Under the pieces are notes generated by a model, which was given only the letters and a program-made list of their open reading frames with translations, made no database searches and was not told the DNA's origin. The position numbers were made by a program, and so were the translations under genes. A stretch of DNA of 51,336 bases, from assembly GCF_001550375.1 (NCBI RefSeq), contig NZ_LRTR01000630.1, forward strand, positions 1 through 51,336, given 5' to 3'. Positions 24,717 through 32,990 of this stretch are shown here, piece after piece; position 1 is the first letter of the stretch; the number at the start of each line of letters is the position of its first letter. Origin of the DNA: Streptomyces europaeiscabiei. Its GTDB lineage: Bacteria; Actinomycetota; Actinomycetes; Streptomycetales; Streptomycetaceae.

Positions 24717-26015
24717 TCAGCGGCCGGTGCCGATGGAGGTGGCCTTGGACTGCAGCGCCTGCTGCACCTGGGCGACCGTGGCCTCGCCGAGGGACAGCCT
24801 CTCCAGCTGGGAGTCGACGACGTCGGCGATCTGCTGCCAGGTCCCGATGGCGGGCGGCGCCTTGCTGACCTTGAGCTGCTCGGCGAACGCCTTCATCGTC
24901 TCGTCCTCGCTCAGCTTCGCCCGGTCCCAGGCGCTGACCGACGGCGGAATGTTGCCGGTGGCCTTGGCGTAGGCCGCGAGGTTGGCGGGCTCGGTGAGGA
25001 ACCGGGCGAACTTCCATGCCGCGTCGGCGTTCTTGGCGTCCTTGAACACCGCCAGGTCGCTGCCGCCGGCGAACCCGGCGGGCTGCTCGGAGTACGGCAG
25101 CGGCGCGGTCTTCCACTTGCCGTCCAGCTTCGGGGTGTCGTTGTGGAGGCTGCCGCCGACGCCCGGTCCCTCCTGGTAGGTGGCGATCTGGCCGGCCTGG
25201 AACGCCGGCATGCTTTCGGTCTTGTCGGTCGGCGCCAGGCCCTGCCTGGGGATGCTCGCGTAGTACTCCAGAGCCTTGGCGACCTCGGGCGAGTCGAAGG
25301 TGAACTTCCCGGTCTTGGCGTCGTAGATGTCACCGCCCTGCTGCCAGACCAGCGGCAGCCAGAAGATCCAGGAGTTGAAGCCGATGTTCCACCCGGTCGA
25401 GTGGCGCAGCTTGGGGTTCTGCTTGCCGGCGGTGGCCTGGATGGCCTTCAGGTCCTTCAGGTAACCGTCCCAGTCCGCGGCCGGGGCGCCCTTGATGCCG
25501 GCCTTCTCGGTCAGGTCGGTGCGGTAGTAGACCACCATGGTGTTCGCTATGAACGGCACACCGTAGGACGTGTCCTTGTACTTGGTGGTGTCCCACTGGC
25601 CGGGGTAGAAGCTTGAGGACTTGATCGACGCCGGGGTGGCCTGGAAGCCGTTCATGGCGGCCATCTCGGCCATCCAGGTGGTGCCGATCACGGACATGTC
25701 CGGTGTGTTGCCACCGGCGATCGCGGTGGTCAGCTTGTCGTGGGCGGCGTCCCACGGGACGGGGGTGATCTTGACGTGGGCGTCCGGGTTCTCCTGCTCG
25801 AACTTCTTGGCCAGGTCCTTCAGGGCGGGGTCGGTGTCACCCATGGACCACATGACCAGTGTTCCCTTGGCCTTGCCGCTGCCGATCTTCGCAGGAGCGT
25901 CCTTGCCGGGGCCGGAGTCCGCGCTGCGGCCGCAGCCGGTGGCCAGCAAGGCTGCTGTGACGGTGATGCACAGGGCCTGGACGGTTCTGACAGTGTGACG
26001 AGTGGTGGTACGCAT
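24717..26015 (-). CDS. Sugar ABC transporter solute-binding lipoprotein
   Basis: A 432-residue exported lipoprotein. The signal peptide ends in the lipobox LLATGC (lipid-modified Cys near residue 28). The mature part follows the family-1 binding protein pattern: TLVMWSMGDTDPALKDLAKK, FEQENPDAHVKITPVPWDAA, LTTAIAGGNTPDMSVIGTTW, YGVPFIANTMVVYYRTDL, GQIATYQEGPGVGG and AWKFARFLTEPANLAAYAKA. It binds the oligosaccharide and hands it to the two permeases downstream. It is the first gene of the transporter/glycosidase operon. GH3 and GH32 partners suggest a beta-glucoside or fructo-oligosaccharide ligand, which is inference. Confidence 0.94.
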   Translation of the reverse strand: MRTTTRHTVRTVQALCITVTAALLATGCGRSADSGPGKDAPAKIGSGKAKGTLVMWSMGDTDPALKDLAKKFEQENPDAHVKITPVPWDAAHDKLTTAIAGGNTPDMSVIGTTWMAEMAAMNGFQATPASIKSSSFYPGQWDTTKYKDTSYGVPFIANTMVVYYRTDLTEKAGIKGAPAADWDGYLKDLKAIQATAGKQNPKLRHSTGWNIGFNSWIFWLPLVWQQGGDIYDAKTGKFTFDSPEVAKALEYYASIPRQGLAPTDKTESMPAFQAGQIATYQEGPGVGGSLHNDTPKLDGKWKTAPLPYSEQPAGFAGGSDLAVFKDAKNADAAWKFARFLTEPANLAAYAKATGNIPPSVSAWDRAKLSEDETMKAFAEQLKVSKAPPAIGTWQQIADVVDSQLERLSLGEATVAQVQQALQSKATSIGTGR

Positions 26016-26099
26016 CGTGCGGCTCCTTTTGCCGTTGAGCGGTACAGGACTCGGGGGGCGGCAGAGGGCGGGAACGGTCGGGTGACCGGCAGGGTCAGG
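26016..26099. other. Promoter-proximal region of the sugar transporter operon
   Basis: Sequence immediately upstream of the binding-protein gene; its ribosome site (AAAAGGAG on the minus strand) is good. No clear LacI operator with a central CG and long arms was found here by eye. Confidence 0.35.
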
Positions 26100-26370
26100 T
26101 CACGGGTCGCAGACCTGGGGACCGGCGGTGACGTCGACGGTCGGGCGCGGATCGCGGCTGCGGCGTCCGACGCGGTCCTGGTGGCGGCCGGGCTGGGTGT
26201 GCCTGGCGTACCGTTCGGTGTCCCGGATCGGGAAACGGCGGGGGAGTACGTGGATCTCGGCGGTGACGCGTGATCCTGGTTTCGCGTGGATGGCGGTGAA
26301 GCCGTCCGGCACGCGGGCAGGCAGGTCGGGCCGATGTGTGCGGCGGTTTCAGCTGGACCTGGACGACCTA
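26100..26370 (-). pseudogene. C-terminal remnant of a second GH3 glycosidase
   Basis: The frame ending at 26100 reads PDGFTAIHAKPGSRVTAEIH, VLPRRFPIRDTERYARHTQP and GRHQDRVGRRSRDP. This matches the closing strands of the fibronectin-III-like domain of GH3 enzymes (normally '.L.GF.KV...PG....V.....L..WD......W....G.Y.V.VG.SS.D'). A little upstream but in a different frame comes VVQVQLKPPHTSA, the preceding strand of the same domain, so a frameshift separates the two. The rest of the enzyme is absent. It lies between lacI and the transporter operon. Confidence 0.55.
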
Positions 26371-26578
26371 CCGGCCCGCCCGAGGGCCGGTGTTGGTCGT
26401 TCCACGGCCAGGTGGAGTCCGTCCCCGCCTGCGGGGCTGGAAGGGCGGCGGAGACGGACGGTTCAGGAATGGTGACGACTCATACGCCCACAGGGTGCGG
26501 CCGAGAGCCCTGCCCAGGGCAGAGGGCGGACCGAGCCCTTGGCGGTCCCGGAGCCGGTGGCCGCGCGATGACGTCGCG
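26371..26578. other. Short intergenic stretch downstream of lacI
   Basis: No gene or strong terminator could be supported. It is flanked by the GH3 remnant and the LacI stop codon, and may hold an old deletion junction. Confidence 0.3.
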
Positions 26579-27586
26579 TCAGTTCAGGTTCGGCTGAAAC
26601 GACGATCCACGGATCACGAGGCTGGTCGGAATGGTGCGTGAGGGGGCGGCCTCCGGCGATCCGCGCACGTGGTCCAGGAGCAGACGCGCAGCCGCCTCAC
26701 CCATCTCCCACATCGGCTGGCGGATCGTGGTCAGTGCCGGATAGGTGTACGACGCCAGCTCGACGTCATCGAAGCCCACCACGGCGACATCCCGCGGAAT
26801 CTCAAGGCCGGCGCCGTGCAACGCCGCGAGCACGCCGGCCGCCGAGGGGTCGTTGTGCCCGAAGACCGCGTCGAACTCCACGCCGTCCGCGAGAGCTTGC
26901 GCGACCGCGCTCCGGCTGTTCTCGAACTGGAAGTCGCCGCAGATGATGCGGCGCTGGTCGAGTTCGATCCCGGCCTGCGCATAGACATCCACGAAGCCGC
27001 CCAGCCGTTCCCGGGTACAGCCGTACGCCTCGGGACCGGTCACCACCAGAGGACGACGGCGCCCGATCTCCAGCAGGTGCCGCGCGGCCTGCTCGCCCCC
27101 CTCCCGGTTGGTGGTGGTCACGTAGGGGAATCCGGGCCGCTGGAAGCGGTCGTCGATCAGCACCACCGGCAGCCCCGATTCGTGCAGTTCCGTGATGTAC
27201 CCCAGGGCCCCCTCGGGCTCGAGCACCAGCAGGCCGTCGAACGACTTGGCGGCGACCTGAAGGCCCAGCCTGCGCAGTGACTCCTCACCGCGATTCCAGG
27301 TCAGCATGCGCAGTCCGAAGCTCTCGCTCTCCAGCGTGTCGACGACCGCCTGCACGATGCCGGACCAGACCCAGGCCAGATCAGGGACCAGCATGCCGAT
27401 CATCTGTGTCGTGCCGCGGGCGAGCCCCACAGCCCCGGCGCTCGGCACGTAGCCGAGCTCCGAGATCGCCTTGCGGACCTTCAAGACGGTGTTCTCGTGG
27501 ATCTCGCCTTTGCCGTTCAGCACCCGCGAGACCGTCGTCTTGCTGACTCCGGCCCGCGCGGCCACGTCGGCGATGGTGCTTCCCAT
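26579..27586 (-). CDS. LacI-family transcriptional regulator
   Basis: A 335-residue protein. The N-terminal helix-turn-helix and hinge (residues 1-60) read MGSTIADVAARAGVSKTTVS, RVLNGKGEIHENTVLKVRKA, ISELGYVPSAGAVGLARGTT. The periplasmic-binding-protein-like ligand domain follows (IGMLVPDLAWVWSGIVQAVV ... FDAVFGHNDPSAAGVLAALH, DVAVVGFDDVELASYTYPAL, TTIRQPMWEMGEAAARLLLD). ATG at 27586 has GGGAGGG upstream. By position it is the local repressor of the transporter/GH3/GH32 operon and should release DNA on binding a sugar. The candidate operator block at 27663-27715 suggests autoregulation. Confidence 0.94.
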   Translation of the reverse strand: MGSTIADVAARAGVSKTTVSRVLNGKGEIHENTVLKVRKAISELGYVPSAGAVGLARGTTQMIGMLVPDLAWVWSGIVQAVVDTLESESFGLRMLTWNRGEESLRRLGLQVAAKSFDGLLVLEPEGALGYITELHESGLPVVLIDDRFQRPGFPYVTTTNREGGEQAARHLLEIGRRRPLVVTGPEAYGCTRERLGGFVDVYAQAGIELDQRRIICGDFQFENSRSAVAQALADGVEFDAVFGHNDPSAAGVLAALHGAGLEIPRDVAVVGFDDVELASYTYPALTTIRQPMWEMGEAAARLLLDHVRGSPEAAPSRTIPTSLVIRGSSFQPNLN

Positions 27587-27662
27587 GCCACCCTCCCCTC
27601 CCTCCATGCAACGGCGGAAGGCAGTCCTCCCGCACCGAAGGACCGATCGTACAAAGACTCAT

Positions 27663-27715
27663 GGCACCGGTACCGGAAGCGATTCCGGAACCGGTTTCGG
27701 TACCGGTTCCGGAAG
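27663..27715. promoter_or_regulatory. Operator-like block of CCGG hexamers upstream of lacI
   Basis: The stretch is made of roughly nine 6-bp units of the form CCGG plus two mostly A/T bases. It contains a perfect inverted repeat: TTCCGGAACCGGT (27683-27695), loop TTCGGT, ACCGGTTCCGGAA (27702-27714). It also contains CCGGTACCGG (27667-27676) and the palindrome-like CCGGAAGCGATTCCGG with a central CG. LacI-family operators are short palindromes with a central CG, so several overlapping sites for the adjacent LacI protein are plausible. It begins 77 bp upstream of the lacI start. Confidence 0.55.
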
Positions 27716-28084
27716 TGAAGCACCGAGATGTCCCACCGGTCAACACGCCGGACCCAACTCGGTAACAAGGAATGTGCGACCTACGACCGCCCCGCCTGTC
27801 ACCCCGAGCAGGTCGGACGGCCTCGCACACACAACGCGCCGCGGTGAAATGATCACCTCCGCCTCGGGCGGCCCGGACAGGAGCCGACGGGGCGGAGGTC
27901 AGCGCCGTCCTCGAGGAGTGCGAGACGGACGGTGGCGAGGCTGGTCGCCTCCCGGTCCGGTCTGCGATGGCCTGCAGGGACAGGTGGCCTTGTCCGTACC
28001 GGACGCGCCACTGCCTCACGCGGGTGGCGGTGTGCTGGTGCGGCGAAAGCGGGGCGGGCTCCAGCCGACGGGGTCCACTCCTTG
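27716..28084. other. Rearranged region without a supported gene
   Basis: No open frame has a recognisable domain. The region lies between the operator-like block and an IS3 remnant and is probably residue of past insertions or deletions. Confidence 0.35.
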
Positions 28085-28425
28085 AAGCCAAGCTGCGAAC
28101 CCGCGTCCGAGTGACGGACCGGTTCCCCGGGCTGGGGGTGGGGTGCCGACGTGGTCGCGTTCCCACAAGCCCATCACCAAGACGGCAAGCACGAGTTCGG
28201 TGTGTTCGGTGGCGGCGGATCAGCCGGCGATCCGGCGGGAGAAGGTGTCGACGACGAAGGCGATGTAGACGGTGCTGGCCCAGGCTGCGCCATGAGTGAA
28301 GTCCGCGACCCAGGTGCGGGTTCGGCGCGGCGGCCACGAAATCGCGGTCAACGAGGTCGGGTGCTCGCTCGGCGGACCGGTCCGCCATGGTGGTGATGAC
28401 CCTCTTGCCACGGCCCGGACATCGC
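28085..28425 (-). pseudogene. Decayed IS3-family transposase (OrfB) remnant
   Basis: Three frames together give IS3 OrfB text: GRGKRVITTMADRSAERAPD, LVDRDFVAAAPN, then RTWVADFTHGAAWASTVYIA, FVVDTFSRRIAG, a TGA where a tryptophan codon is expected, HTELVLAVLVMGLWERDHVG, and in yet another frame EPVRHSDAGSQLGF. The DDE catalytic aspartates in WVADFT and HSDAG are visible, but the frame is broken at least three times and both ends of the element are missing. It cannot encode an active transposase. Confidence 0.75.
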
Positions 28426-28609
28426 CAATTCAACCTGGGCACTGATTGCTGCGCAGGTTGGTGAACCAGTCTGGGGCTGGTGGACGCTTCCAGCCTGCCC
28501 CGAGGCCGGTGGCATCGGGATGGCTGATCTCACGGCGAGATGGAGCAGGTGCTAGGAAGGCGGTGCGGCGCGCGGCTGAGGTCCTCGCGACGGGCGTCAT
28601 CGTGCGGAT

Positions 28610-28774
28610 GGGCCAGGCGGTCTCGTCGACGTCCCAGTCGCCGAGTCCTGCCCGGTCGTCGCGGCGGTGGCGGAACCAGCCGTCGTCCAGGACGAAGCGT
28701 TCCACGCCGACCTGCGCGCCGAGGTCGGCGAGATGGGTGAGCTTGTCGAGGTCGTGGTCGAAGTAGACGGCTTC
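28610..28774 (-). pseudogene. Internal fragment of a GH36 alpha-galactosidase
   Basis: EAVYFDHDLDKLTHLADLGA, QVGVERFVLDDGWFRHRRDD and RAGLGDWDVDETAWP match the stretch of GH36 alpha-galactosidases that follows the 'NTWEA.YF' motif and includes FVLDDGWF and GLGDW. Sequence on either side is unrelated, so only about 55 codons survive. The fragment sits 1 kb from the LacI/ABC/GH3/GH32 cluster and suggests that raffinose-type alpha-galactoside use was once encoded here. Confidence 0.65.
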
Positions 28775-28833
28775 CCCGACTGGTTGGAGCGGGGCTTGGG
28801 GTGCCGACCCGATGACGGCGTCGTGTCCCGTCC

Positions 28834-29040
28834 CTATGGGGCGATGTAGCCGCCGTCGTCGCCGACGACGAAGCCGGCTCCGGGGCTGCACAGCCACAGG
28901 ACCGCCTGGGCGATCTTCTCGGCGGTGCCCAGGCGGTTGATGGGCTGGTTGGCCTCGGGGCGGTGGCGCGGCCCGATGCCGGATGCGGCTCCGGTCACGA
29001 AGGCCACCTTGCCGGAGAAGGCGTGGTCGTTGACGCGCAC
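28834..29040 (-). pseudogene. SDR dehydrogenase with large in-frame internal deletion
   Basis: A 68-codon open frame. The first 24 residues, MRVNDHAFSGKVAFVTGAAS then GIG, are the N-terminal Rossmann motif of a short-chain dehydrogenase. They are joined directly to NRLGTAEKIAQAVLWLCSPG and AGFVVGDDGGYIAP, the C-terminal end of the same family (normally ending 'FVVG.ALVVDGG'). About 170 residues with the Asn-Ser-Tyr-Lys catalytic set are gone, and roughly five more are missing before DGG. The GTG start at 29040 keeps an AGAGGA ribosome site, so a short product could still be made, but it cannot be an active enzyme. Confidence 0.7.
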
Positions 29041-29104
29041 GGCGGATCCTCTCGTTCGGTGCGGCGGAAACGTCGTAGCGGCTCGTGGCGGATGCCGCCC
29101 GGAC

Positions 29105-30361
29105 TCAGCGGTGCGACGGTGTCTGCGCGGCTACGTCATCCAGCGCGTGGGCCGGGGCAGTGCGCTGGGCCACGATTCGGCTCCTGGTGGAGGTGGAGCG
29201 GACGGCGAGGGCGATGAGCGGGAGCAGGGTGAGTGTGGCGATGACCGTGCCGACCAGGGGCGGGCCGGTCAGGCCGAGGGAGGAGTCCAGAGCCTCACCG
29301 GCGATCCAGGAGCCGCCTGCCACGCCGACGTTGAAGGCGGAGGTGGTCAGCGCGGACGTGAGGGTGGGGGCGTCGTCGGCGAAGCGCATGGCGAGCGAGG
29401 TGACGACGGGGTTCACTGTGAATCCGGTCAGGCCCATGAGGAGGACGAGGACGGTGGCCGTGACCGCGTTGGTGGACAGCGGGATCAACAGGAACAGGAC
29501 CAGGGCGGTGGCCGCGGCGGCGGTGATGGTGGTGGCCATCGGACGGCGCTCACCCAGACGGCCGCCGGTGGTGGTGCCGCCCAGGGCGCCGATGCCGAAG
29601 GCGATGAGGACGAACGGTACGGCGCCCGCAGGGATCCCGGCGCGGTCGGTCAGCAGCGGGGTGACGTAGCTGTAGGTCGCCAGAACACCGCCCATGATCA
29701 GCATGGCGGCGCTCAGCGCCAGCCAGAGCCGGCCCTGGCGCAGGGCGCCGAACTCGGCGCGCAGTGAGACGGTCGCGCGCTGTTCCTGGGCGGGGATGAA
29801 GCGGCCGATGAAGACGGCGGCGAGTGCGGAGAGGGCGGCCAGGGCCCAGAAGGGGCCGCGCCAGCCGACGTACTGGCCGGCGAAGGAGCCGATGGGCACG
29901 CCGACGACGTTGGCCAGGGTCAGCCCACCGATCATGACTCCGGTGGCGCGGGTGGCCCTCTGCGGGCCTGCAGCGGTGGTGGCGACGACGAAACCGACGG
30001 ACCAGAACGCTCCGGTGGCCAGCGCGGTGACGACGCGGGCGGCGAGGACGACGGTGAAGGAGGTGCTGAGGACGGCCACCACGTGACCGAGGCTGAAGAC
30101 CGACAGGGCCAGGATCAGCGTCTGACGCTGGGGCAGGCGCAGGGTGGCCAGGGCCATGGTCGGCGCCCCGATGATCATGCCGACGGCGAAGGCGGTGATC
30201 AGCAGCCCGGCCTGGGAGGTGCTCACACCGAGGCCGGTGGACAGTTCGGGCAGCAGTCCGGCGATGACGAACTCGGTGGTGCCCATCAGGAACGTACCAG
30301 CAGCGAGCGCCCAGACGACGAAGGGGAGGTTGCCGGCGGTGGTCCCGGATGCGGGAGGCAT
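29105..30361 (-). CDS. MFS exporter, DHA1 family (MFS-1)
   Basis: A 418-residue protein with 12 predicted helices. LPFVVWALAAGTFLMGTTEF, VIAGLLPELSTGLGVSTSQA, GLLITAFAVGMIIGAPTMAL is the standard opening of AraJ/Cmx/sugar-efflux type MFS drug exporters, and RVVTALATGAFWSVG is the motif-C-like helix 5 region. ATG at 30361 has AAGGAGAG upstream; the longer frame is an artefact. It is a paralogue of the exporter at 34037-35287, with much of the first 250 residues aligning without gaps. The operator-like site at 30485-30502 lies 124 bp upstream. The substrate is unknown. Confidence 0.92.
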   Translation of the reverse strand: MPPASGTTAGNLPFVVWALAAGTFLMGTTEFVIAGLLPELSTGLGVSTSQAGLLITAFAVGMIIGAPTMALATLRLPQRQTLILALSVFSLGHVVAVLSTSFTVVLAARVVTALATGAFWSVGFVVATTAAGPQRATRATGVMIGGLTLANVVGVPIGSFAGQYVGWRGPFWALAALSALAAVFIGRFIPAQEQRATVSLRAEFGALRQGRLWLALSAAMLIMGGVLATYSYVTPLLTDRAGIPAGAVPFVLIAFGIGALGGTTTGGRLGERRPMATTITAAAATALVLFLLIPLSTNAVTATVLVLLMGLTGFTVNPVVTSLAMRFADDAPTLTSALTTSAFNVGVAGGSWIAGEALDSSLGLTGPPLVGTVIATLTLLPLIALAVRSTSTRSRIVAQRTAPAHALDDVAAQTPSHR

Positions 30362-30484
30362 ACGTGTGGTCTCTCCTTGAGCGGAATGACGGAATAAGGG
30401 CAGGCCAGAGTGGGGTACGGGGAGGCCGCCGGGACGGGCGGCGGATACCTCTCTCGCGGTTTCACGGCTGAACGGGGACAAAAA

Positions 30485-30502
30485 GGGGAGGATGTTCTCC
30501 CC
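30485..30502. promoter_or_regulatory. Candidate operator, site A (upstream of MFS-1)
   Basis: GGGGAGGATGTTCTCCCC: arms GGGGAG and CTCCCC around GATGTT. The core GGGAGGAWDTTCTC recurs upstream of the ADH/XRE pair (33007-33024) and of MFS-2 (35374-35390). It is probably the binding site of the XRE/MmyB-like regulator at 33048-33929. Confidence 0.6.
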
Positions 30503-30560
30503 CTCAGTGGCGCTGGCCTCTGTGGCGCCGGCCGAAAGCCGGCGGCAGCTACCGGAGGGG

Positions 30561-31100
30561 TCAGGGGGCGGCTTCGATCGTGATGCGGTCGGCTGTGCCG
30601 AGCCGGTCGGCGTCGGCGTCGACGTGGCCGAGGATGAGCAGGTCGGCGGAGGCGGAATCGCCGTCGCGGTAGTAGAGAGCCAGGTTGCCCCAGGGTGCGT
30701 AGTAGGCCAGGTCACCGCTCCGGGGCACGGCTGGGTCCGGGGCGCCGGAGGTGGTCAGCCTGCGCGGCAGGTCCGCGATCCGCTCCGTCTGGTGGAAGTC
30801 CTCCAGATCGAGGGTGAGCGGGAGCAGGTCGGCGAAGTCGCGGGCGGCAGGGCTGGCGTTCAGAGTGGCGTCGACGGGCCGGCCGTCGATGGTGACGCGG
30901 ATGGCCATGGCGGTGTTCCTGTCGGCTGATGCACTGGGTGCGGCGGATGTCGATGTCTCCTGCCGCCCCGACGATGCCGGGGAGGAGGACGCGGAGGCCG
31001 GCGTGGCTTCTGACGAGTCGCTGGTACAGGCGGTGACGGCCAGGAGGAGAGCGGCTGCCGGAACGGCGCGGACCAGGGCGCGGCGGGTGGCGAAGTTCAT
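30561..31100 (-). CDS. Cyclophilin-like fold lipoprotein
   Basis: A 179-residue protein. The signal peptide with lipobox LLAVTAC (Cys near residue 25) is followed by a Ser/Ala/Thr-rich linker to about residue 60. The globular part is MAIRVTIDGRPVDATLNASP, AARDFADLLPLTLDLEDFHQ, TERIADLPRRL, GDLAYYAPWGNLALYYRDG and LLILGHVDADADRL, the pattern of the small cyclophilin-like fold family (no proline isomerase active site is obvious). It is 17 bp from the SDR gene upstream on the same strand, so it is probably co-transcribed with SDR and ADH. Confidence 0.8.
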   Translation of the reverse strand: MNFATRRALVRAVPAAALLLAVTACTSDSSEATPASASSSPASSGRQETSTSAAPSASADRNTAMAIRVTIDGRPVDATLNASPAARDFADLLPLTLDLEDFHQTERIADLPRRLTTSGAPDPAVPRSGDLAYYAPWGNLALYYRDGDSASADLLILGHVDADADRLGTADRITIEAAP

Positions 31101-31117
31101 GGGCGTGTTCCGGTGGC

Positions 31118-31783
31118 TCAGTCGGGAAGGGGCTCGGAGTAGTGGCGGAAGCCGTCGCGCTCGAGGTGGATGTCGTACAGGCGCCGGGCCAGAGCGTCGG
31201 GGCTGCTGTGTTCGGCGTCGGGCCGGATGGCGCCCGGCACGATCAGCTGGGCGACGTGGATGTTCTGCGCGGCGAGGGTGTCGTGGAGCATGTGGGCATA
31301 GGCGCTTTCGGCGGCGAAGGCGACCGAGGTGCCGGCGACGTTCGGGTTGGGGCGTACGGCGCTGGAGCCGTTGACGAACAGCAGGGTGCCGCGGCCGAGT
31401 TCGCCCATGCCGGGCAGGACGGCGTTCACTGCGGTGACGGGGCCCCGGACGGAGAAGGTGAGGGGGGCGTCGAGGTCGTCGGCGCTCGTGTCGAGGACCG
31501 GCTTCATGAAGTCGGCGCGGGGCACGGGGCTGTACTGGAGGATCTCGATGGTCCCCAGCGAGGTACCGGCCGCGTACAGGGCCGCGGTCAGGGACTCGAT
31601 GTCGAGGACGTCGGCGGCGAAGCCGCGGGCCTCGATGTCGTCGCGGGCCAGCTCGGCCGTCAGGCCGTTCAGGCGCTGAGTGTCACGGGCGACGAGGGCG
31701 ACGGAATGGCCGGCGGCGCCGAAGCGGCGGGCGGTCGCGAGCCCGAGGCCGGGGCCGGCGCCGATGAGGGCGAAGGTGGTCAC
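31118..31783 (-). CDS. Short-chain dehydrogenase/reductase (atypical)
   Basis: A 221-residue protein. The NAD(P)-binding motif is VTTFALIGAGPGLGLATARR, a variant of the SDR TGxxxGxG (GAGPGLG). Then come VALVARDTQRLNGLTAEL, DVLDIESL and TLLFVNGSSAVRPNPNVAGT with AAESAYAHMLHDTLAAQ. The usual Tyr-x-x-x-Lys is not evident at the expected place, where the text reads AESAYAHM, so it belongs to an atypical subgroup or is an NAD(P)-binding protein without classical chemistry. GTG at 31783 is the start. It is 77 bp downstream of the ADH gene on the same strand. Confidence 0.85.
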   Translation of the reverse strand: MTTFALIGAGPGLGLATARRFGAAGHSVALVARDTQRLNGLTAELARDDIEARGFAADVLDIESLTAALYAAGTSLGTIEILQYSPVPRADFMKPVLDTSADDLDAPLTFSVRGPVTAVNAVLPGMGELGRGTLLFVNGSSAVRPNPNVAGTSVAFAAESAYAHMLHDTLAAQNIHVAQLIVPGAIRPDAEHSSPDALARRLYDIHLERDGFRHYSEPLPD

Positions 31784-31860
31784 GGTGAGTCCTTGGTGGA
31801 GATGGGCCGTGTCGGGGCCGGGTTTCGGACGCGCGGCCCCGAGAGCGGGACGGTTTGCGG

Positions 31861-32877
31861 TCAGGGCTTCAGAAGGGTCTTGATGGCGCGACGTTCGTCC
31901 ATCGCCTGGTAGCCCTCGGCGACCTGGTCCAGAGGCAGGGTGAGGTCGAAGACCTTGCCCGGGTTGATCCGGCCCGACAGGACGTGGTCGATGAGATCGG
32001 GCAGGTAGCGGCGCACGGGGGCGGGGCCGCCGCGCAGGCCGACCTGGGAGAAGAACAGCTCCTGGCCGTCGATCGCCACGTCGTGGGGGACGCCTACGAA
32101 GCCGACGTTGCCGCCGGGCCGGGCCGAGTGCAGGGCCTGCCGCATGGACTCGGGGGTGCCGACACACTCCAGCACGGAGTCGGCGCCGATACCGCCAGTG
32201 AGGTCCTTGACGCGGGCAACGCCTTCCTCGCCCCGCTCGCTGACGATGTCGGTGGCGCCGAATTCCAGGGCGAGCTTCTGCCGGGACTCGTGACGGCTCA
32301 TCGCGACGATCCGCTCGGCGCCCAGTTCCCTGGCGGCGATGACACCGCACAGGCCGACCGCGCCGTCGCCGACGACCACCGCGGTGGAGCCGGGCTTCAC
32401 CTCGGCCGCGAGGGCGGCGTACCAACCGGTGCCCATCACGTCAGAGACGGCGAGCAGGCTGGGCACCAGCTCGCCGGACGGGTGCTCGTCGGTGGCCACG
32501 AGGGTGCCGTGGGCGTTGGGTATGCGCACATAGTCTGCTTGGCACGTGCTCATGAACTCCCGGTTGAGGCAGCTGGACTGCCAGCCCCTCTGGCAGTTCG
32601 CACAGGTGTTGTCCGAGGTGGCGAAGGAGCCGACCACGAACTGGCCGGGCTCGACGTTGGTGACCTCGCTGCCGACCTCCTCGACGATGCCGACGTACTC
32701 GTGACCCATCGGACGAGGCTCGTCCACCGATTCAGCGCCGCGGTAGGGCCACAGGTCCGAGCCGCACACGCAGGTGGCGACCGTCCGGATGATCGCGTCG
32801 GTCGGCCGGTTGATCTTCGGGTCGTCCAGGGTCTCGAAGCGCACGTCGCCGGGGGCATGAATGACTGCACCACGCAT
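31861..32877 (-). CDS. Zinc-dependent alcohol dehydrogenase (MDR family)
   Basis: A 338-residue protein. The catalytic domain opens MRGAVIHAPGDVRFETLDDP, with VATCVCGSDLWPYRG carrying the catalytic zinc Cys and GHEYVGIVEEVGSEV the GHE motif. A structural-zinc-like cysteine cluster follows (DNTCANCQRGWQSSCLNREF). The Rossmann part has AVVVGDGAVGLCGVIAAREL. It resembles threonine/sorbitol-type MDR dehydrogenases. The ATG at 32877 faces the divergent XRE gene; the 170-bp space between them holds two copies of the shared operator motif. It heads the ADH, SDR and lipoprotein run. Confidence 0.93.
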   Translation of the reverse strand: MRGAVIHAPGDVRFETLDDPKINRPTDAIIRTVATCVCGSDLWPYRGAESVDEPRPMGHEYVGIVEEVGSEVTNVEPGQFVVGSFATSDNTCANCQRGWQSSCLNREFMSTCQADYVRIPNAHGTLVATDEHPSGELVPSLLAVSDVMGTGWYAALAAEVKPGSTAVVVGDGAVGLCGVIAARELGAERIVAMSRHESRQKLALEFGATDIVSERGEEGVARVKDLTGGIGADSVLECVGTPESMRQALHSARPGGNVGFVGVPHDVAIDGQELFFSQVGLRGGPAPVRRYLPDLIDHVLSGRINPGKVFDLTLPLDQVAEGYQAMDERRAIKTLLKP

Positions 32878-32990
32878 GAGTGGATCTTCCTTCGATACGA
32901 GGTTCGTGAGCCGCAGCCAACGTCGGGAATGGCTGCTCACGATCGAACCTCACACGCGACGGCGGGTGTGAAAAGCGGAGGAATCTATCC

